From the NCBI GenBank assembly GCA_905221615.1, contig CAJNDT010002857.1, positions 62,001-126,000 of the forward strand: DNA of 64,000 bases, written 5' to 3'. Below the pieces are notes generated by a model. It had not been told where the DNA came from. It saw nothing but the letters and a program-made list of their open reading frames with translations, and made no database searches. This stretch comes from Symbiodinium sp. CCMP2592 (Eukaryota > Sar > Dinophyceae > Suessiales > Symbiodiniaceae). The position numbers and the translations under genes were made by a program. Of the stretch, positions 23,893-35,900 are shown in pieces; the first letter of the stretch is position 1; each line of letters begins with the position of its first letter.

Positions 23893-24321
23893 GCATGATC
23901 GCGAGCCGAGACAAAAACATGCAGATTGCATGCCTTTGGCCGGAGCGAATGCATGCATGCACATATCGACATGAGAGTTGCTTCGTCAGCCGTGCATGTG
24001 GATTTGTTTGCAAAGCTGGATCTGTGCCAGGCCATGTAGTCAGATCTCATGAAGCTGCTTTGACACCTTATGCCATTCCAGGACTTAAGGGTTATCGTTT
24101 TGGGTTAAGTTATATAGGGTTGAGAGCTTATGTGTATGGGTTTTAGTGTTAAGGTTTTAAGGTTTATGGATTTAGGGTTTATAAATAAATAAATATAGAA
24201 CATAGATAGATATAGGGAAGGGAAGCCTCAATACAGGTAATTATATGTCCTTCGCAAAATTGCTCGTAGTTATAAAAGCCGAGAGCATGATATTATACAG
24301 ATTTTCATTGGGGCCCATCAA
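23893..24321 (+). other. Spacer between genes D and E
   Basis: No gene. It contains ATGCATGCATGC at 23948 and a degenerate telomere-like block (TTAAGGGTT, ATTTAGGGTTT and similar) at 24086-24181, then an AT-rich stretch with an AAAT run. Confidence 0.6.
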
Positions 24322-24348
24322 GCCGGCAGGGCTGCAAGCTCGCCGGCA
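24322..24348 (+). promoter_or_regulatory. Shared upstream motif, copy 3 (before gene E)
   Basis: GCCGGCAGGGCTGCAAGCTC continuing into GCCGGCA, ending 14 bases before the gene E ATG. The outer GCCGGC parts form an inverted pair around the core. Confidence 0.55.
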
Positions 24349-24362
24349 TTCAGAAACTAGCC

Positions 24363-26336
24363 ATGTCGTTGGACGTGGCCAGCTTGGGTCGGAAGCATTA
24401 TGTGAGCCAGAGTGGTTTAGCAGCTGTTTTGAAGGAGGTTTCCGAATCGTCTTCCACAGTGGCACCTTCCAGATCAGGCATCAAAAGAGCCAGAGAGGAA
24501 CAGGTCGCCATCGACACACCATATGGCGCTTTGATCGACAATATGCAGATCAAAGACAAGAAGGGAAAGGAACGGAGTTTCCCAACATTGAACCTGAAAG
24601 CCTGGATGTGGTACGTCGTCAAGAACCTGCTTGTTAGTTTTTTCAGCAGGAAGTTCCTGGAACACCCGCCCAAGGCAAACACACCTTGGCGGGTGTGTTT
24701 ATATTGTGATGAGATATCACCGGGCAACCAACTAAAGCAGCAAAACACACGGAAGATCCAAGCCTACTACCTTTCCTTCCATGAATTCGGGGCGGAGTTC
24801 CGTTGCCAAGAACAAATGTGGTTCACGGTGGCTTTGGCGAGGTCCCATCTGGTGAACCAACTTCCTGGCGGCCTCTCGCAGTTCACCCACCACCTCCTGC
24901 AAGCACTGAAGCTTGAGGACTTCGAGCATGGTTTGCTTCTGGACTCGGGCGGTGAACGAGTTATGTTCTTCGCCAAACTGGACACCATGGTGGCAGATGA
25001 AGCTGCCTTGAAGGCAGTCTTTGATGTGAAGGGCTCCTCGGGGACACTACCATGTCCTTTGTGCTCCAATGTTGTTGCCAAGACGAGCATGCTGGAAGGC
25101 TGTGACACAACTGGGACACTGGTACCTGTGCACGAAACTGCTCTGGAGAAGTTTTGTGCAAGAACGGACAATACCATCTGGCAGGGCTGCAGGTTACTGC
25201 AAAGCCGATGTGGCCAAGTCTCCAAGAAGGCTTTTGAGCAGCTGGAGCAGTCACTGGGGATGAACCATAACCCAGATGGTGTCCTGTTCCATGGGAGTTT
25301 GCCTTTGGCCTCCACTTTGATGTACGACTGGCTACACTGTTACTTGGTAGCAGGACTGATGCACGTGGAGCTGGGGCTTTTGTTCCCCATACTCTATACC
25401 CACGGTGTGACAGTGGAAAGTCTGAAAGACTGGATGTGTTCCTTCGAATGGCCCTACGGCTTGAGGACACACCGCAACGAGACACTGAGGAGTTTCGACA
25501 AGAGAATTCCCCCTGGCGAGCTCAAGTGTAGTGCCTCTCAAGGTCTGAACCTGTACCCATTGCTGCGACTTTTCTTGCTCAGTCTTGCAACAGGAAGCAT
25601 TCCAGATTTACTGGCAAAGGCGATGACCAGTTGTTTGAATTTGTTTCTCGTCCTGGATCTCTTGCTTAAAGAGAACCGGGGAGAGCAGGTGCCACCAGAC
25701 GACTTGGAGGCCGCCATCCTCAAACACTGCCGGGCATTTCTTAGTGCATATGGCTCCGAGCATGTTGTGCCTAAATTCCACTATAGCCTGCACCTTGGCG
25801 CTTTTGCTCGAAAGAAACCGCTGATTTCCTGCTTCACTCACGAAAGAAAGCATCGCCAAATCAAACAGCTGGCAAACGAGATTCACAACCCTGGAGACTG
25901 GTTTGAGAAATCCGTCTTCAGAGACGTGTGGGGCGAAGTGATCCTGCAGATGCAAGCGGACTCTTTCAGTCTGCAGCCCCATCTGCTGTCACCCAAGAAA
26001 GCTACGATCTCTTTGCAGGCCATGTTGAATGCAAACTTCGGCGATCGAGCATGCGGTGCGACTGTTTCCTTTCAGGCCGTTTGCAGGCCGGGCCAGAGCT
26101 GCGAGAAAGGTGATCTCGTGCTGCTTTCTTCTGGTGATGTGGTCCAAGTGTGGCTGCATTGCCGCCTGTATGACGGGGACATGTGCACTTTGTGTAGCAT
26201 TCTGAAGCCTCTGGGTAAGAATCGCTTCCTCCTGGACGATTCCACGGCTCGGTTTATTCCGAGTGTCCACATCCAGAGGGCATGCTACTATAAGAAGTGT
26301 CCCAAGGATGGCGAGGTCATGGTCACTCCTGCCTAA
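24363..26336 (+). CDS. Element gene E: TNP2/Plavaka-like DDE transposase (657 aa)
   Basis: Single exon from ATG 24363 to TAA 26336. The order of motifs fits a CACTA-superfamily RNase-H-fold transposase. A first acidic position lies in LYCDEISPGN (Asp116). A CPLC knuckle (Cys231, Cys234) follows VKGSSGTL. MYDWLHCYLVAGL gives Asp322, and KFHYSLHLGAF followed by SCFTHERKHRQIK gives Glu494. TNP2 and Plavaka transposases share the CPxC insertion and the KxHxxxH...E pattern near the last acid. This is motif-level recognition, not an alignment; assignment of the three catalytic acids is inferred. No stop or frameshift is seen, so the gene may be intact. Upstream motif copy 3 ends just before its ATG, and an inverted copy lies 12 bases after its stop. 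Confidence 0.65.
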   Translation: MSLDVASLGRKHYVSQSGLAAVLKEVSESSSTVAPSRSGIKRAREEQVAIDTPYGALIDNMQIKDKKGKERSFPTLNLKAWMWYVVKNLLVSFFSRKFLEHPPKANTPWRVCLYCDEISPGNQLKQQNTRKIQAYYLSFHEFGAEFRCQEQMWFTVALARSHLVNQLPGGLSQFTHHLLQALKLEDFEHGLLLDSGGERVMFFAKLDTMVADEAALKAVFDVKGSSGTLPCPLCSNVVAKTSMLEGCDTTGTLVPVHETALEKFCARTDNTIWQGCRLLQSRCGQVSKKAFEQLEQSLGMNHNPDGVLFHGSLPLASTLMYDWLHCYLVAGLMHVELGLLFPILYTHGVTVESLKDWMCSFEWPYGLRTHRNETLRSFDKRIPPGELKCSASQGLNLYPLLRLFLLSLATGSIPDLLAKAMTSCLNLFLVLDLLLKENRGEQVPPDDLEAAILKHCRAFLSAYGSEHVVPKFHYSLHLGAFARKKPLISCFTHERKHRQIKQLANEIHNPGDWFEKSVFRDVWGEVILQMQADSFSLQPHLLSPKKATISLQAMLNANFGDRACGATVSFQAVCRPGQSCEKGDLVLLSSGDVVQVWLHCRLYDGDMCTLCSILKPLGKNRFLLDDSTARFIPSVHIQRACYYKKCPKDGEVMVTPA

Positions 26337-26347
26337 GAAAAAATCTG

Positions 26348-26374
26348 CATGGCGAGCTTGTAGCCCTGCCTGCG
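26348..26374 (-). promoter_or_regulatory. Shared motif, inverted copy (after gene E)
   Basis: Read on the minus strand it contains GGCAGGGCTACAAGCTCGCC, 19 of 20 bases identical to the copy before gene E. Confidence 0.6.
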
Positions 26375-26447
26375 AGTCTATTGAGATTGTGCATACACAC
26401 TCACAGTTATATGCACTCATATATAGAAACACCTATACATAACTCCG

Positions 26448-26480
26448 ACACATAACTCCGCTATGTGTACTTAGCTAACT
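26448..26480 (-). repeat. Right subterminal inverted words
   Basis: Contains ACACATAACT (26448-26457) and ACTTAGCTAACT (26469-26480), the reverse complements of two left-end words in mirrored order. More AGTTA-type words follow toward 26530. Confidence 0.6.
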
Positions 26481-26577
26481 ACACTACTCTACATATCGTA
26501 AGTGTAACTATGACACTTTCCTAACTACATATACCTAACCTCGACAAGCCTGCTATTTATATACTAAGTGTGCTACT

Positions 26578-27900
26578 GGAGACCGCGAGGGGACTGCGAG
26601 GAGACCACGAGGAAACCACCAGGGACCGCCAAAAGCCAGAGCAGTCCACCAGCAAACCCCAGACAACCAAGACGACACGGCCACAGGAGCACCACCTTTG
26701 CTTCCCCAATCACGCCCAACATGCTTCTCCCGTGTACTGGCGCAATTCAGGACCACGATTCAGCGCAACAGCCAAAGTGCGTTGCCCACTTGCCCTTCCC
26801 CAGACAGTCGAGGTCGCAATTGTCTGTGCACATACGCGGCCAATCGTCACGAAAGATCCCTGGTAGCAAAAACGCTGGTCGCAAGAGACTGAAAGGTGGA
26901 ATCGATACTCAGGCGACAGAGGGACTCTGCTCCGTAGTCTGTCCTGCAGGAACCGCTGCTCATGCCGGTGTGGATCATAGAAACCTTTCCCGTACTTGTC
27001 ACAGTAGTCCCACCTGACACACCAAACCAGCGCACTGGGGAGCATGGTTCCCGACCCAGCTCTATGAAGCTTGCTTGAACCAGAGAAGTCCGAGGATGCT
27101 GAATTTTGAAAAGCGGCCATCTTTCTTTGAAGCGCTTCGACTCCCGCTGACCTCGCTTGACCTGACTCCCATCTCAAGTGTAGACCCTGCATCCGAGCAT
27201 TAACATGCATTATCCTTGCCTGATCCGCGAGAACACCGCCCTTGGAACCTGTGTGACGAACACCATCCGTCACCAGCCCACTGTGCTGGCTTGGCATAAC
27301 TCGCCGGCCTTTGCTGCCGTCCCCGGGCTTCGCAGCACTGCCGGCCCTGTCAAAGATAGGCTGCCCAAAGGACTGGCAGAGTGCTGCTTGAGTATGGGCA
27401 TGTGAGAGGCAGAGGAATCAATGAAACGTTCCTACGCCGGTCCTACTATGTTGATTGCCCTAAACTCAAAACGAAGGGAAACTAAAAGTGGATCTTGACA
27501 CCGCTTTCACTATAGCAAGGCACAAAGATCCGCGAAACTTTTCGTTGGCCTGCGCTGCCGCCCGAGTTCAGGCATGTCACGACCGCAGAAAGCTGTGAGG
27601 CAGGAGTTTCGCAGTTGCATTCGATGCGAGCAAGAGCGAGTGACAGTGTGACCTGTAGGATTTCCGACCTCGCGGCTTCCTGCGGTGCAAGGCAGGGTGA
27701 GACTATATACATAGAAGTGCTGCAAACTTCAACCGATGTGCTAGTGCATCATTGCTGCGTACAGGTGAGAAAACGTGCCAGCTCTTACTGTGAAAGCAGA
27801 GCAAATGCTTCTTTCGCTGATGATCTTCGCATCTGAATCCTAGTATGCCGCTCTGCCTCACTGCTGCGCAATACTGTACCACCTGGAAGCCTGAAAACAA
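26578..27900. other. Right flank of the element, no assignable gene
   Basis: Begins with GACCRC-rich sequence (26578-26700) resembling the left flank at 13610-13660. After that there are only short open frames without motifs. Confidence 0.35.
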
Positions 27901-27995
27901 ACATGATTATCATGATGCGACGTTTGACGAAGTCATTTGCTGAGGATGGCAGAACTGAGCCTGCTCTCGCAGGCTGCACATGTCATTCGCCATCC

Positions 27996-29498
27996 TCAAG
28001 GCACTGCAGACCGAGGGCCGAGAGTACCGGCGCCGCGCTCTTCGAAGAGTCCTCTCCAGGCACCTCTTCTTCTGGAGGCCCTATCCCACCTCCGCAGCTG
28101 CGTACGCTGGTAGTTTCCCACAAAAGCCATGAGGTCCCTTTCTGCCGGAAGGTTCCCGCCTGCCACGGCGTCGTCTGTCATTCGCGCACCCGTTGCCAGA
28201 CGGTCGACCACCTTGTAAAGGTTCCCCTTGCGGGAATTCTACCACCAACGAAATCATTGAAGAGCGGCATCTGCTACACACAAGAATCCATGCGGACCCA
28301 ATCAGGATTGCAAAGGTCGCTCTGGAAGAGAGACTCCAGGGTCTGAGGCCTTACAGGTAGACTTGAGAAAGGCTTCTGCGACGATAGTCATTAATTACTA
28401 TACAAAACCCAAAACGCCCCAAACCCCCCAAAACCAAAGTTGTCCAAAGGAGCATGGTCTATGATTCCTGCATTCCCTATTCGAGAACCTCTTATTCTTG
28501 CGCACTCACTAGTACTGCGCACATCGTAAATAAGTGATCGGCCGTGGTGATGCGCTTCCGCAGCTTTAGGGTGTCCTGCGTCTAGACACACGTTGAATTC
28601 GATGTGTGCTGGCAGTCATCTTGCTGACCGTCTTGTCAGACAATGGTGAGGAGTGCGGAACCGAGCTGCTGAACGTTTCTTGACTCCAAGGTTAGTTCCG
28701 GCAGCACCAAGGGGTTTCTTGGGCCGAAGCTCGAAAAACCACCACGGGTGAATAGAGATTGGCTTCGCTGAACATCTGTACTCGCAGGGTGCAGTATCAT
28801 CGAGAAACGCTCACGATCGAGAAATTCTTCTGGGAATGTTTTGAAACTGCTTGCAATGTTCCAACTTTAAGCCCCTACGCCAGCCCTACGCTACGGCCGC
28901 TATGGCTTCATGAAGCTGATCGCAAAGCGTGCAAGTATGGTCATGTGGTGCCACTTTGGCCCCAAGGTCCTGAGGCACCTTCATAGGAGGAGGCAAGCTG
29001 TTGCCTTCCTTCACGCTTCTCGCCTCAGAATCTGCCGGCAGAGTACTAACCCAATCGGACCTAGCACCCTTTCGCTCAAGCGAACCTGTCTGCCTGGCCT
29101 TGCTACGAAGGCTTCACGGAGGGTCGGTCCAAACCACGTCAACCGAAAACGAAGCCTGACCTCCACAGACCTCAAGACCAAACTTCTCGGGCTACCATGT
29201 ACCAGTATCTTGTGTTGACCTGCAGGTGCCGAAGGTATTTCATCATGCAAGTCTGACAGACAGCTGGGGGTATTCTAGAACCTCCCTTCAACGGCACTGG
29301 GCTATTGACTATTGGGAATCTACACATGAACGGGCAATCTTGTGCTCGCAGCCGATTGTATAGCATGTCGAACTGGACTCGGTAGCCTTTCGACCGTGCA
29401 TCAGACACGCACATCTTGGGGGGCTGCCAGCCCCCACTTTCACGAAGCTTCAGACATGTCTCTAAAGCAAGATCCCGGCCAAAGTAGTACCCCAACAA
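27996..29498 (-). CDS. Unassigned minus-strand exons
   Basis: Segments that read like real exons, from high to low: LALETCLKLRESGGWQPPK and KGYRVQFDMLYNRLRAQ (about 29490-29345), TCMMKYLRHLQ (about 29251-29219) followed by a GT donor, and VDRLATGARMTDDAV with VGNYQRTQLRRW (about 28210-28090). They lie just downstream of the BBS9 stop in the same orientation. I recognise no family, and the parts may belong to more than one gene. Confidence 0.35.
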
Positions 29499-29953
29499 CA
29501 GTTATCATTTCCGTCGCTGCGGGTTTTCGGTCCTGGTATCACAACTTGTCTTGCTCTGGTGGCTCCCCTGTTTATCGATCGAACACGCCCTGCATGCACG
29601 GGAAGAGGCGCAGTTGCATCGGCATAGATAGACAGATATAGACAGAATAGACGCTGCTTAATAAAAGACTGAGTCCGCAGGCCAGCGCTGTTCGCAAAAG
29701 ATGGAGCAAGGAGGTGTCTACCTGTCGTTGGGGAGGCGTCTCAGAAGCCAAGCGTGCTTGCTGAATGTGTGTCTGTGTGATTCCTTTCTGTCGTATTGGT
29801 GTTTCGCAGACTGCATGTAACTGCATGTTGCCCCAATAACGTACGCTGGAAGGCTTGGCAACGAGCCGAGACCTCCCTTGCCCTTCTGTCTTGTCCTTCT
29901 GATTCTAACATCACTTCGGCTCCATGCTTCATAGGCAATCAAAAGGGGCGAGC

Positions 29954-32900
29954 TTAGAGGCTTGAAGAGCCCGCCTTCTCCTCCCAGCCCTGCTCCGTGG
30001 TGTCACAAACCTCTGGGGTCAAATGCCTGCAGGCCCGTGGGGTACAGCACCCGTCATGTTGAGAAAACCTTTGATCCAATTGCTAACTTGCCTTCTGAGG
30101 GCGATGAAATTCTCCTCGTCCATCCCGAATCTAAACTTGATCAGCAACAGCACGAGTCTTGGCCAGTCCGGCAGAACTCGCGACACCGTGATGCTGACTG
30201 GAACAACAGCTGTAGGCTGGGGGAACAGCTCAGTCGCAGCCGAGAGATGGCAAGAGACCTGCACATGTCCAAGCCGAGATGAGCCGTGTATAAACTGCAC
30301 ACTGGCATCAGAGCCAACAAAGTTATTTCAGGATCCACTGATGACACAGCAATACCTGTCATTACAAGGCTGACCGTTCTCAGAGCTTGTTCCACGTCGT
30401 CGATGGCATCTGTAAGCAGCAGTGTCTGCTCGAAGGTCAAATTGAGCCTCGCATGCCATCGAGACAAAATGGAGCTACCTGTGACAGCACTTGGGCGCGG
30501 CAGTGTATCCAGATGATTCAACGGTGATGGATTCCGATCCTTAAAGCGAACCAGCCTTAGAGCAAGCTTGACAAATTCTGCGCCGGCCCGCTGAAACTGT
30601 TCTGTTCGTCCAAACTACACTAAGCTGGAAGCAATCTCTTCTGGATGACCCGGTACTGCTGCGTTCGATCTGCTAGGTCCTGGGAAACAATCGTGCGCTT
30701 TGACAGATAACGCTGGTCTCATTCCCGGGCTAAGGGTCACAGACTACGACATCGTGCGAGTCGGCAAAGTCAAAAAGGCTCATGACACTCGCTCGGGCAC
30801 GTGCTTTACGCAGTTCGTCCAGATGTCGTCGAAGATCGAAATGATCATCAATCAATGCAAAGTAGTCATGCCTCGGTGGAAAAATCTTCACATCGTGGAC
30901 AGCAAGTGCATGCACATGGATGTGATGAGCAGCGAGCAAAGGCAAACTGTCTTGGAAAGTGATGAAGAAAGGCTCCTGACACCGTATAACATGCACAAAG
31001 CAGCTGGCCTCAAACCCCTTTGCACCCTGTGACCTGGCCTCGTCGTCTGCGGCAGCACCTCTGCAATGTAAGCAAGGGTTTTTGAAGGATGCTCCTCTCC
31101 GTTCCTGACGAACCGCCTTCACCACCTGGTCCAAAATACTCATAGAGGCGGTTGCAAAGCTCCTGACTAGAACGACGGCACAACACTGCACTACCAATTC
31201 TTTCTAAGGATTGCTATATCAGGCAGATGCTGCACCGGAGATACTCAGTGATGCAACCGTCTCCGTGGACCAGTTTACGGCGGTTGCCCAGAGATGTTCA
31301 GCAGCATAGTGTGGGCTCTAGCTCCAGCGTGCAAATGCATGCAACGAGAGTTGAACCATTGAACATGAGCTATCCAGGTCAGGAGATTTCACAGTAATCC
31401 CAGCAACGCCAGCGGTGCGGCTTTTGAGGAAGTATTTCAATGCGTTCCAACATGTTCCAACAACTCAAAATCCACACAAACCCCTTCATGCACTCCACCG
31501 TCCTCCCTCTTGTCTGCGCTTCTACTGGGGTGTGGGGCTTTCGAGTCCACAAGCTTCACTCGTGCCCTCCGGCACAGCCGTCGATGTCGACAGCTCAAAG
31601 AACGATCACACCTTTATCATGTCAGCACCATAAAGGAAACAGACAAACGAGCTAACGTTGTTTCAACAGCATAGAAAATATGGTGGAGCTTCCTGATCGC
31701 ACGAGGTCATTGCAAGACTGCAGCCGCAGCTAGCCGCGACAAGCATGTCCTGCGTCAATACCCAGAGAGCGGCGAATTCTGCTGCTTGTACGCAGAAGCG
31801 CCCGCTGCTCTTCAACCTTAAAACGCCATGATGTACTCATCCTGTGAAAAGTGTGGAAAGCAATCCTTCTCGGATGGACAAGTGGCTAGCGGCTGGCATG
31901 GACTCGACATCTTTACCAACGGGACTTCTCGTTAGACTGGGTCTGCTGCATCAGCACTGTTGCTTCCGTTCCGGAGACATACTGTATGGAGAGCAGGTTG
32001 GACCTGCCACATGCCGGTGCGTGAAGCGACCATGAAAATTAACCCCCGAAGTACGGCATCCTTCCGTCATAAGAGCCAGACATGCCCTGGCTCACTGCAG
32101 CCGACCTCTCTAAGAGTCTGTGGCATGTAGAAGTGCACTTAGTTGCTCCTCAACGGGCTCCGAACACATGCGGCTGGTTGAGCAGGCCGGCAAACAGCAC
32201 TTGCAACTGTGGAGGCTGCCTGGGCTGCAATACTTCACGATTGCAGGTGCGAACTGCGCTGAGATGTCTGCTTGTTGCAGTCCAGCTGAATCTTGTGCTT
32301 TGCATTTTTGACGGGCGGAATCGGCTTGGCCTCGGGTGCAAAGAAACCGTCGACGCTGCGGCGCGCCCCCGAGAGCGAGCGTCGCAAAGGCGGATTCTCA
32401 AATCTGGCTGGTCTGAGTCAGGGTCCACTAAGGCAAATGGCAACAGGAAGGAAGATGCGACGGTACGAGGCTCATTGTTCAACGAATAGTACCTTGCATT
32501 GATAGACAGCCCGGAGGTTCTGTGCTCAACATCCGGAGATGCACGGCGCACGATGCACAAACAGCTACCTCCAAGTTGGAGCAGAGTATCTTGTTCCACC
32601 TTGGCACTGCACGTGTTGACAGCTGCCGTTGACAGCTGCCGCTGGCAGGTTGGCAGCACAGACTGCCCTCAAATGCAGACCAAAAAGGCTCTGGCACGCG
32701 AAAGACGATCGGAATGATCACGGGTGGCCGGCCAGGCTCGACCTTCATCTGAAAGCACGCGAAACCAAAGTTGATAGCATTCGTCGCATTTCGTCGCCAC
32801 GAGCATCAAGCATTGATGGCCTTGTCTATGAAGATCGATGTCTGCGACAGGGCGAAGCATTGCGGCGCCTGCCACTCTTGGGCCCCACGTTTAGTCGACA

Positions 32901-35900
32901 GTTTGAAGAATTGAGCCAGCGAAGTTGTAGGCTCGCACAGGGAACACAACGGCCTGCCTTCAATGTGATCGACACCTCAGCAGCGACTTCAGAAGTGTGA
33001 CAAGCTGATCAATTTGGGAGAGGAGAGTCCGCTGCGTTCTCCACGGCTTTGCCACCGCCCAGAGTGACACACAAGTTCACTGTAAGCTGCATCACCATGC
33101 CTCCGGAGTAGCTGCAAGTTGTGCACGTGTTGCGGCACATGTGTGACAAGGAAGCACATTCAAAGGCCACTGACCGTCTGAACGTCCCACGGGATCATCC
33201 TTAGCAGAAGCAGATTGGAACCACAGGTCGATTTTCGAGTAACCGCGACAAATCGACAGATCCCTGCCATCCACCTTTTTTACTGCCTGGCTGTCACTCT
33301 GCATAGGAATGGAACTCGCCGAGGAGAACTACAGACTTTTCTTTCGGGGCCAGGGATCAGCGTCGCAATCGTCCTCGTTCATGCCCAGGTCGAGGACTTG
33401 AGGCACCTGCAGGAGCCCCAGGAGCTTTCTGAATGGCGTGTCTTGGCCACTCTTAGCACGCCTGCGAGTCCACCACTAGGCTCTCTTCAGGCTCTGTGGC
33501 CCCATCGCCATGCGTTTGCCTCAATTTTCATGCAGCCGGCCCAGAAGCACGTTTCCATTGAGGTCTTTTGGGATGCAGCTGTGACCTTCTCGCTCTGAGC
33601 CTGGAATTCTGAGCCCTGGACCGAATGACACGCAACAACTCCTGAGCACAGCCACACGGTCACACGGTGTCTGAATCGCAGCACCTCGCAGGGGTCCTAG
33701 GCTTCCACGTTGTCTTTCTCTGCTCGCTCGAGGCCTCTCCTCCCTCCCTCGCTCCCAGTCTTTCCCTTCCCCTGCTCTGTCCTGATGCTCCTCTTCCATC
33801 TCGTCGTAATTCAACTCCTGACAGGACTGGCAACAGCAGCCAAAACCAAACAACAAAGGCAAGAGTGTTCGAACTTCGAACTTGGACGGTAAGACGTCAG
33901 GTGCTCCGGGGAGACTGCCGCACTCGGCAGACACCCCAGATAAATGCAAGCGGGAGCAACCTTTTCTTCAATCGTCCCCCCCATGAAATCAAAGATCCAA
34001 GAAGACAGAGACCGACTCTGGGATCTAGACGCTGTGATAGTACATCAAACGACTCACCTTCTGCAGTAGACGATAGCAGATGTCAGACGCACCGACTTCA
34101 GCAAACAAGAACCTGCAAGCAGACGCTGGAAAATCATAGAACGCATGAAGGCATGACTTTCCAGGCTCAGAGTACAGAGGCCGGCAACGGCTGGACAAGC
34201 GAGGCTCATCCAGGCTCAACACAACGATATGCTGGCAGCACAGCCCAGAGGCATTGGCAAACAGGATACCAAGACGAGGATTTACTGCGGTATCAAGGCC
34301 AGGTGTTTTACTGCAATGTCATCAAGGCCATGTATTGCGAGCATGGCAGCATGTAGGGACAAGGCCAGCGGGACAACAACTCTGAGGAAGCAGGGCTAAA
34401 GGAATCATCAAGCTGCCGCGGCCGCATGCTGCCATGCTCAAGCGAACTTGAAGTGACATCTGAGCAGAAGATGACATGCCAGCGTAGGCCCCAAACTCCA
34501 AACAGTTAATCAGAGCACCACAGAGCGCCTAGCAGTCCAAGCTCTACTCCTCCCCAAACTATCCCTTTTGAGAGCACCACCGAGGCTCCCAAGACCCCAC
34601 ATGCACTAGGACGGGTGGCAACCTAAAGGGAGCGCGGAACTACGGCGATGTCCACTCAAAAACACGCAAATCAATGCATGCATATGTATATGTATGCGTA
34701 TATGCGTATGAGCAGATTATACAAACACACATGCAGAGAGACATCCATGCCTAACCGATTGATCAAGTTCGGGCATGCCAATGTATTGCATGACCCCATG
34801 ATCTTCGTGACTGCGGTGTTTCCGGGACTGTGTAAAGACTGCGATGTTAGTCGCCGCGGTGTGCCGGCCAGGTGCGCCTTGCGCTTCCCCTATCCCTTTC
34901 CCTGAACGTAGGAACCCGACAGTACTACCCACGCTGATTTGTACAAACCACACTCTGCACACAAACGGCACAAGTAGGCATTAGGTGCGAATGTGAGAAG
35001 AGGGAATAGTAATAATACTTATTTGGACCGTCCAGAATTTCTTGTACAATCACTCAACGTTTTCATTGCAAACGGAGCAGAAAATGCTACACACGAGAAG
35101 CTAACGCTTGCACAGCTTACACATGTATGACGAGGCCGGAGGCCTCAAGTCTAGTGCGGCATGCCGCTTCGTTGCACACTCTCGGTTCTCTTCTGCTTCT
35201 CTCACCCTAGACCTGGCGGAAAATCCCAGAAATCATACTTGAAGCGATCCATGATACTACGGAAACTCTGCTCGATTCACCCTTGCAGAAGAACAGCTGG
35301 TATGTGCCACCTTCATTTCCGTATTTACCAAGCTCGCAGTGGGTGGATCCGTGCCTCGGTGGTCTGGTACCCATGTCACAGTGTTGTGGCGGAACTGACT
35401 GATATCAATCAAGCATCAAACAAACCCAATTCAGGATCAAAGGTAGAGTCAGTCCCGGTATGCACATTTCTTGTGCGCTCTCATTGACCGCTCGAGGTGT
35501 ATTGAGGCCAACGCCCAAATAGCATATCTGAAGCTTGCCTTTGCCATCCATCAGCACCACCATGCCTGCGTTCCATGCAGCTCGGCGGGCAAATGCAGAG
35601 AAGTCAAGCTGACAAACCGACTTGCACGCGACACGGTCACACTCGCCTCGCACGCCGCCAAGAGTGTCGACGCAAATTTGCGCCGGGACCTAACAGTCAC
35701 AACATGCTCTCCAAGGTCCAGTTGTGGAAAATATTCGGCTTCGCATGTGAGTAGGTACGTCACAGCACGGCCAGCGATAGCCTGTGGGACACTGAGGGGC
35801 TGAACCATTCCCTGCAGTCGCGCGCACCATACAAGCTGCATCTCCTTCAGAACCAAGCAGTGACCTGATCTGCGAAGCAGAGCTGCCACGACCATGCAAA

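Larger units (their letters stand above)
13688..26577 (+). mobile_element. Putative 12.9-kb multi-gene DNA transposon (genes A to E)
   Basis: Five plus-strand genes lie between flanks where recognised genes are on the minus strand. The last gene has a transposase-like DDE layout. Candidate outer ends are AGTAGCA (13688-13694) and its inverse TGCTACT (26571-26577). Inside them, AGTTAGCTAAGT (13881-13892) is inverted at 26469-26480 and AGTTATGTGT (13960-13969) is inverted at 26448-26457, in mirrored order. AGTTA-type words point inward at both ends, like the subterminal repeats of CACTA elements. Both flanks are GACCRCC-rich and share GGACCGCCA (left 13632-13640). I see no convincing target-site duplication and no CACTA/TAGTG pair, so the exact ends are inferred. 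Confidence 0.55.

Noticed and set aside
29571..29587. GTTTATCGATCGA half-match to the 20.3-kb palindrome
   Set aside because: Only one half matches and it is isolated, so a chance match is likely.
33667..34356. 229-codon plus-strand frame
   Set aside because: It lies across a BBS9 exon on the other strand; composition is low complexity and no family is visible.
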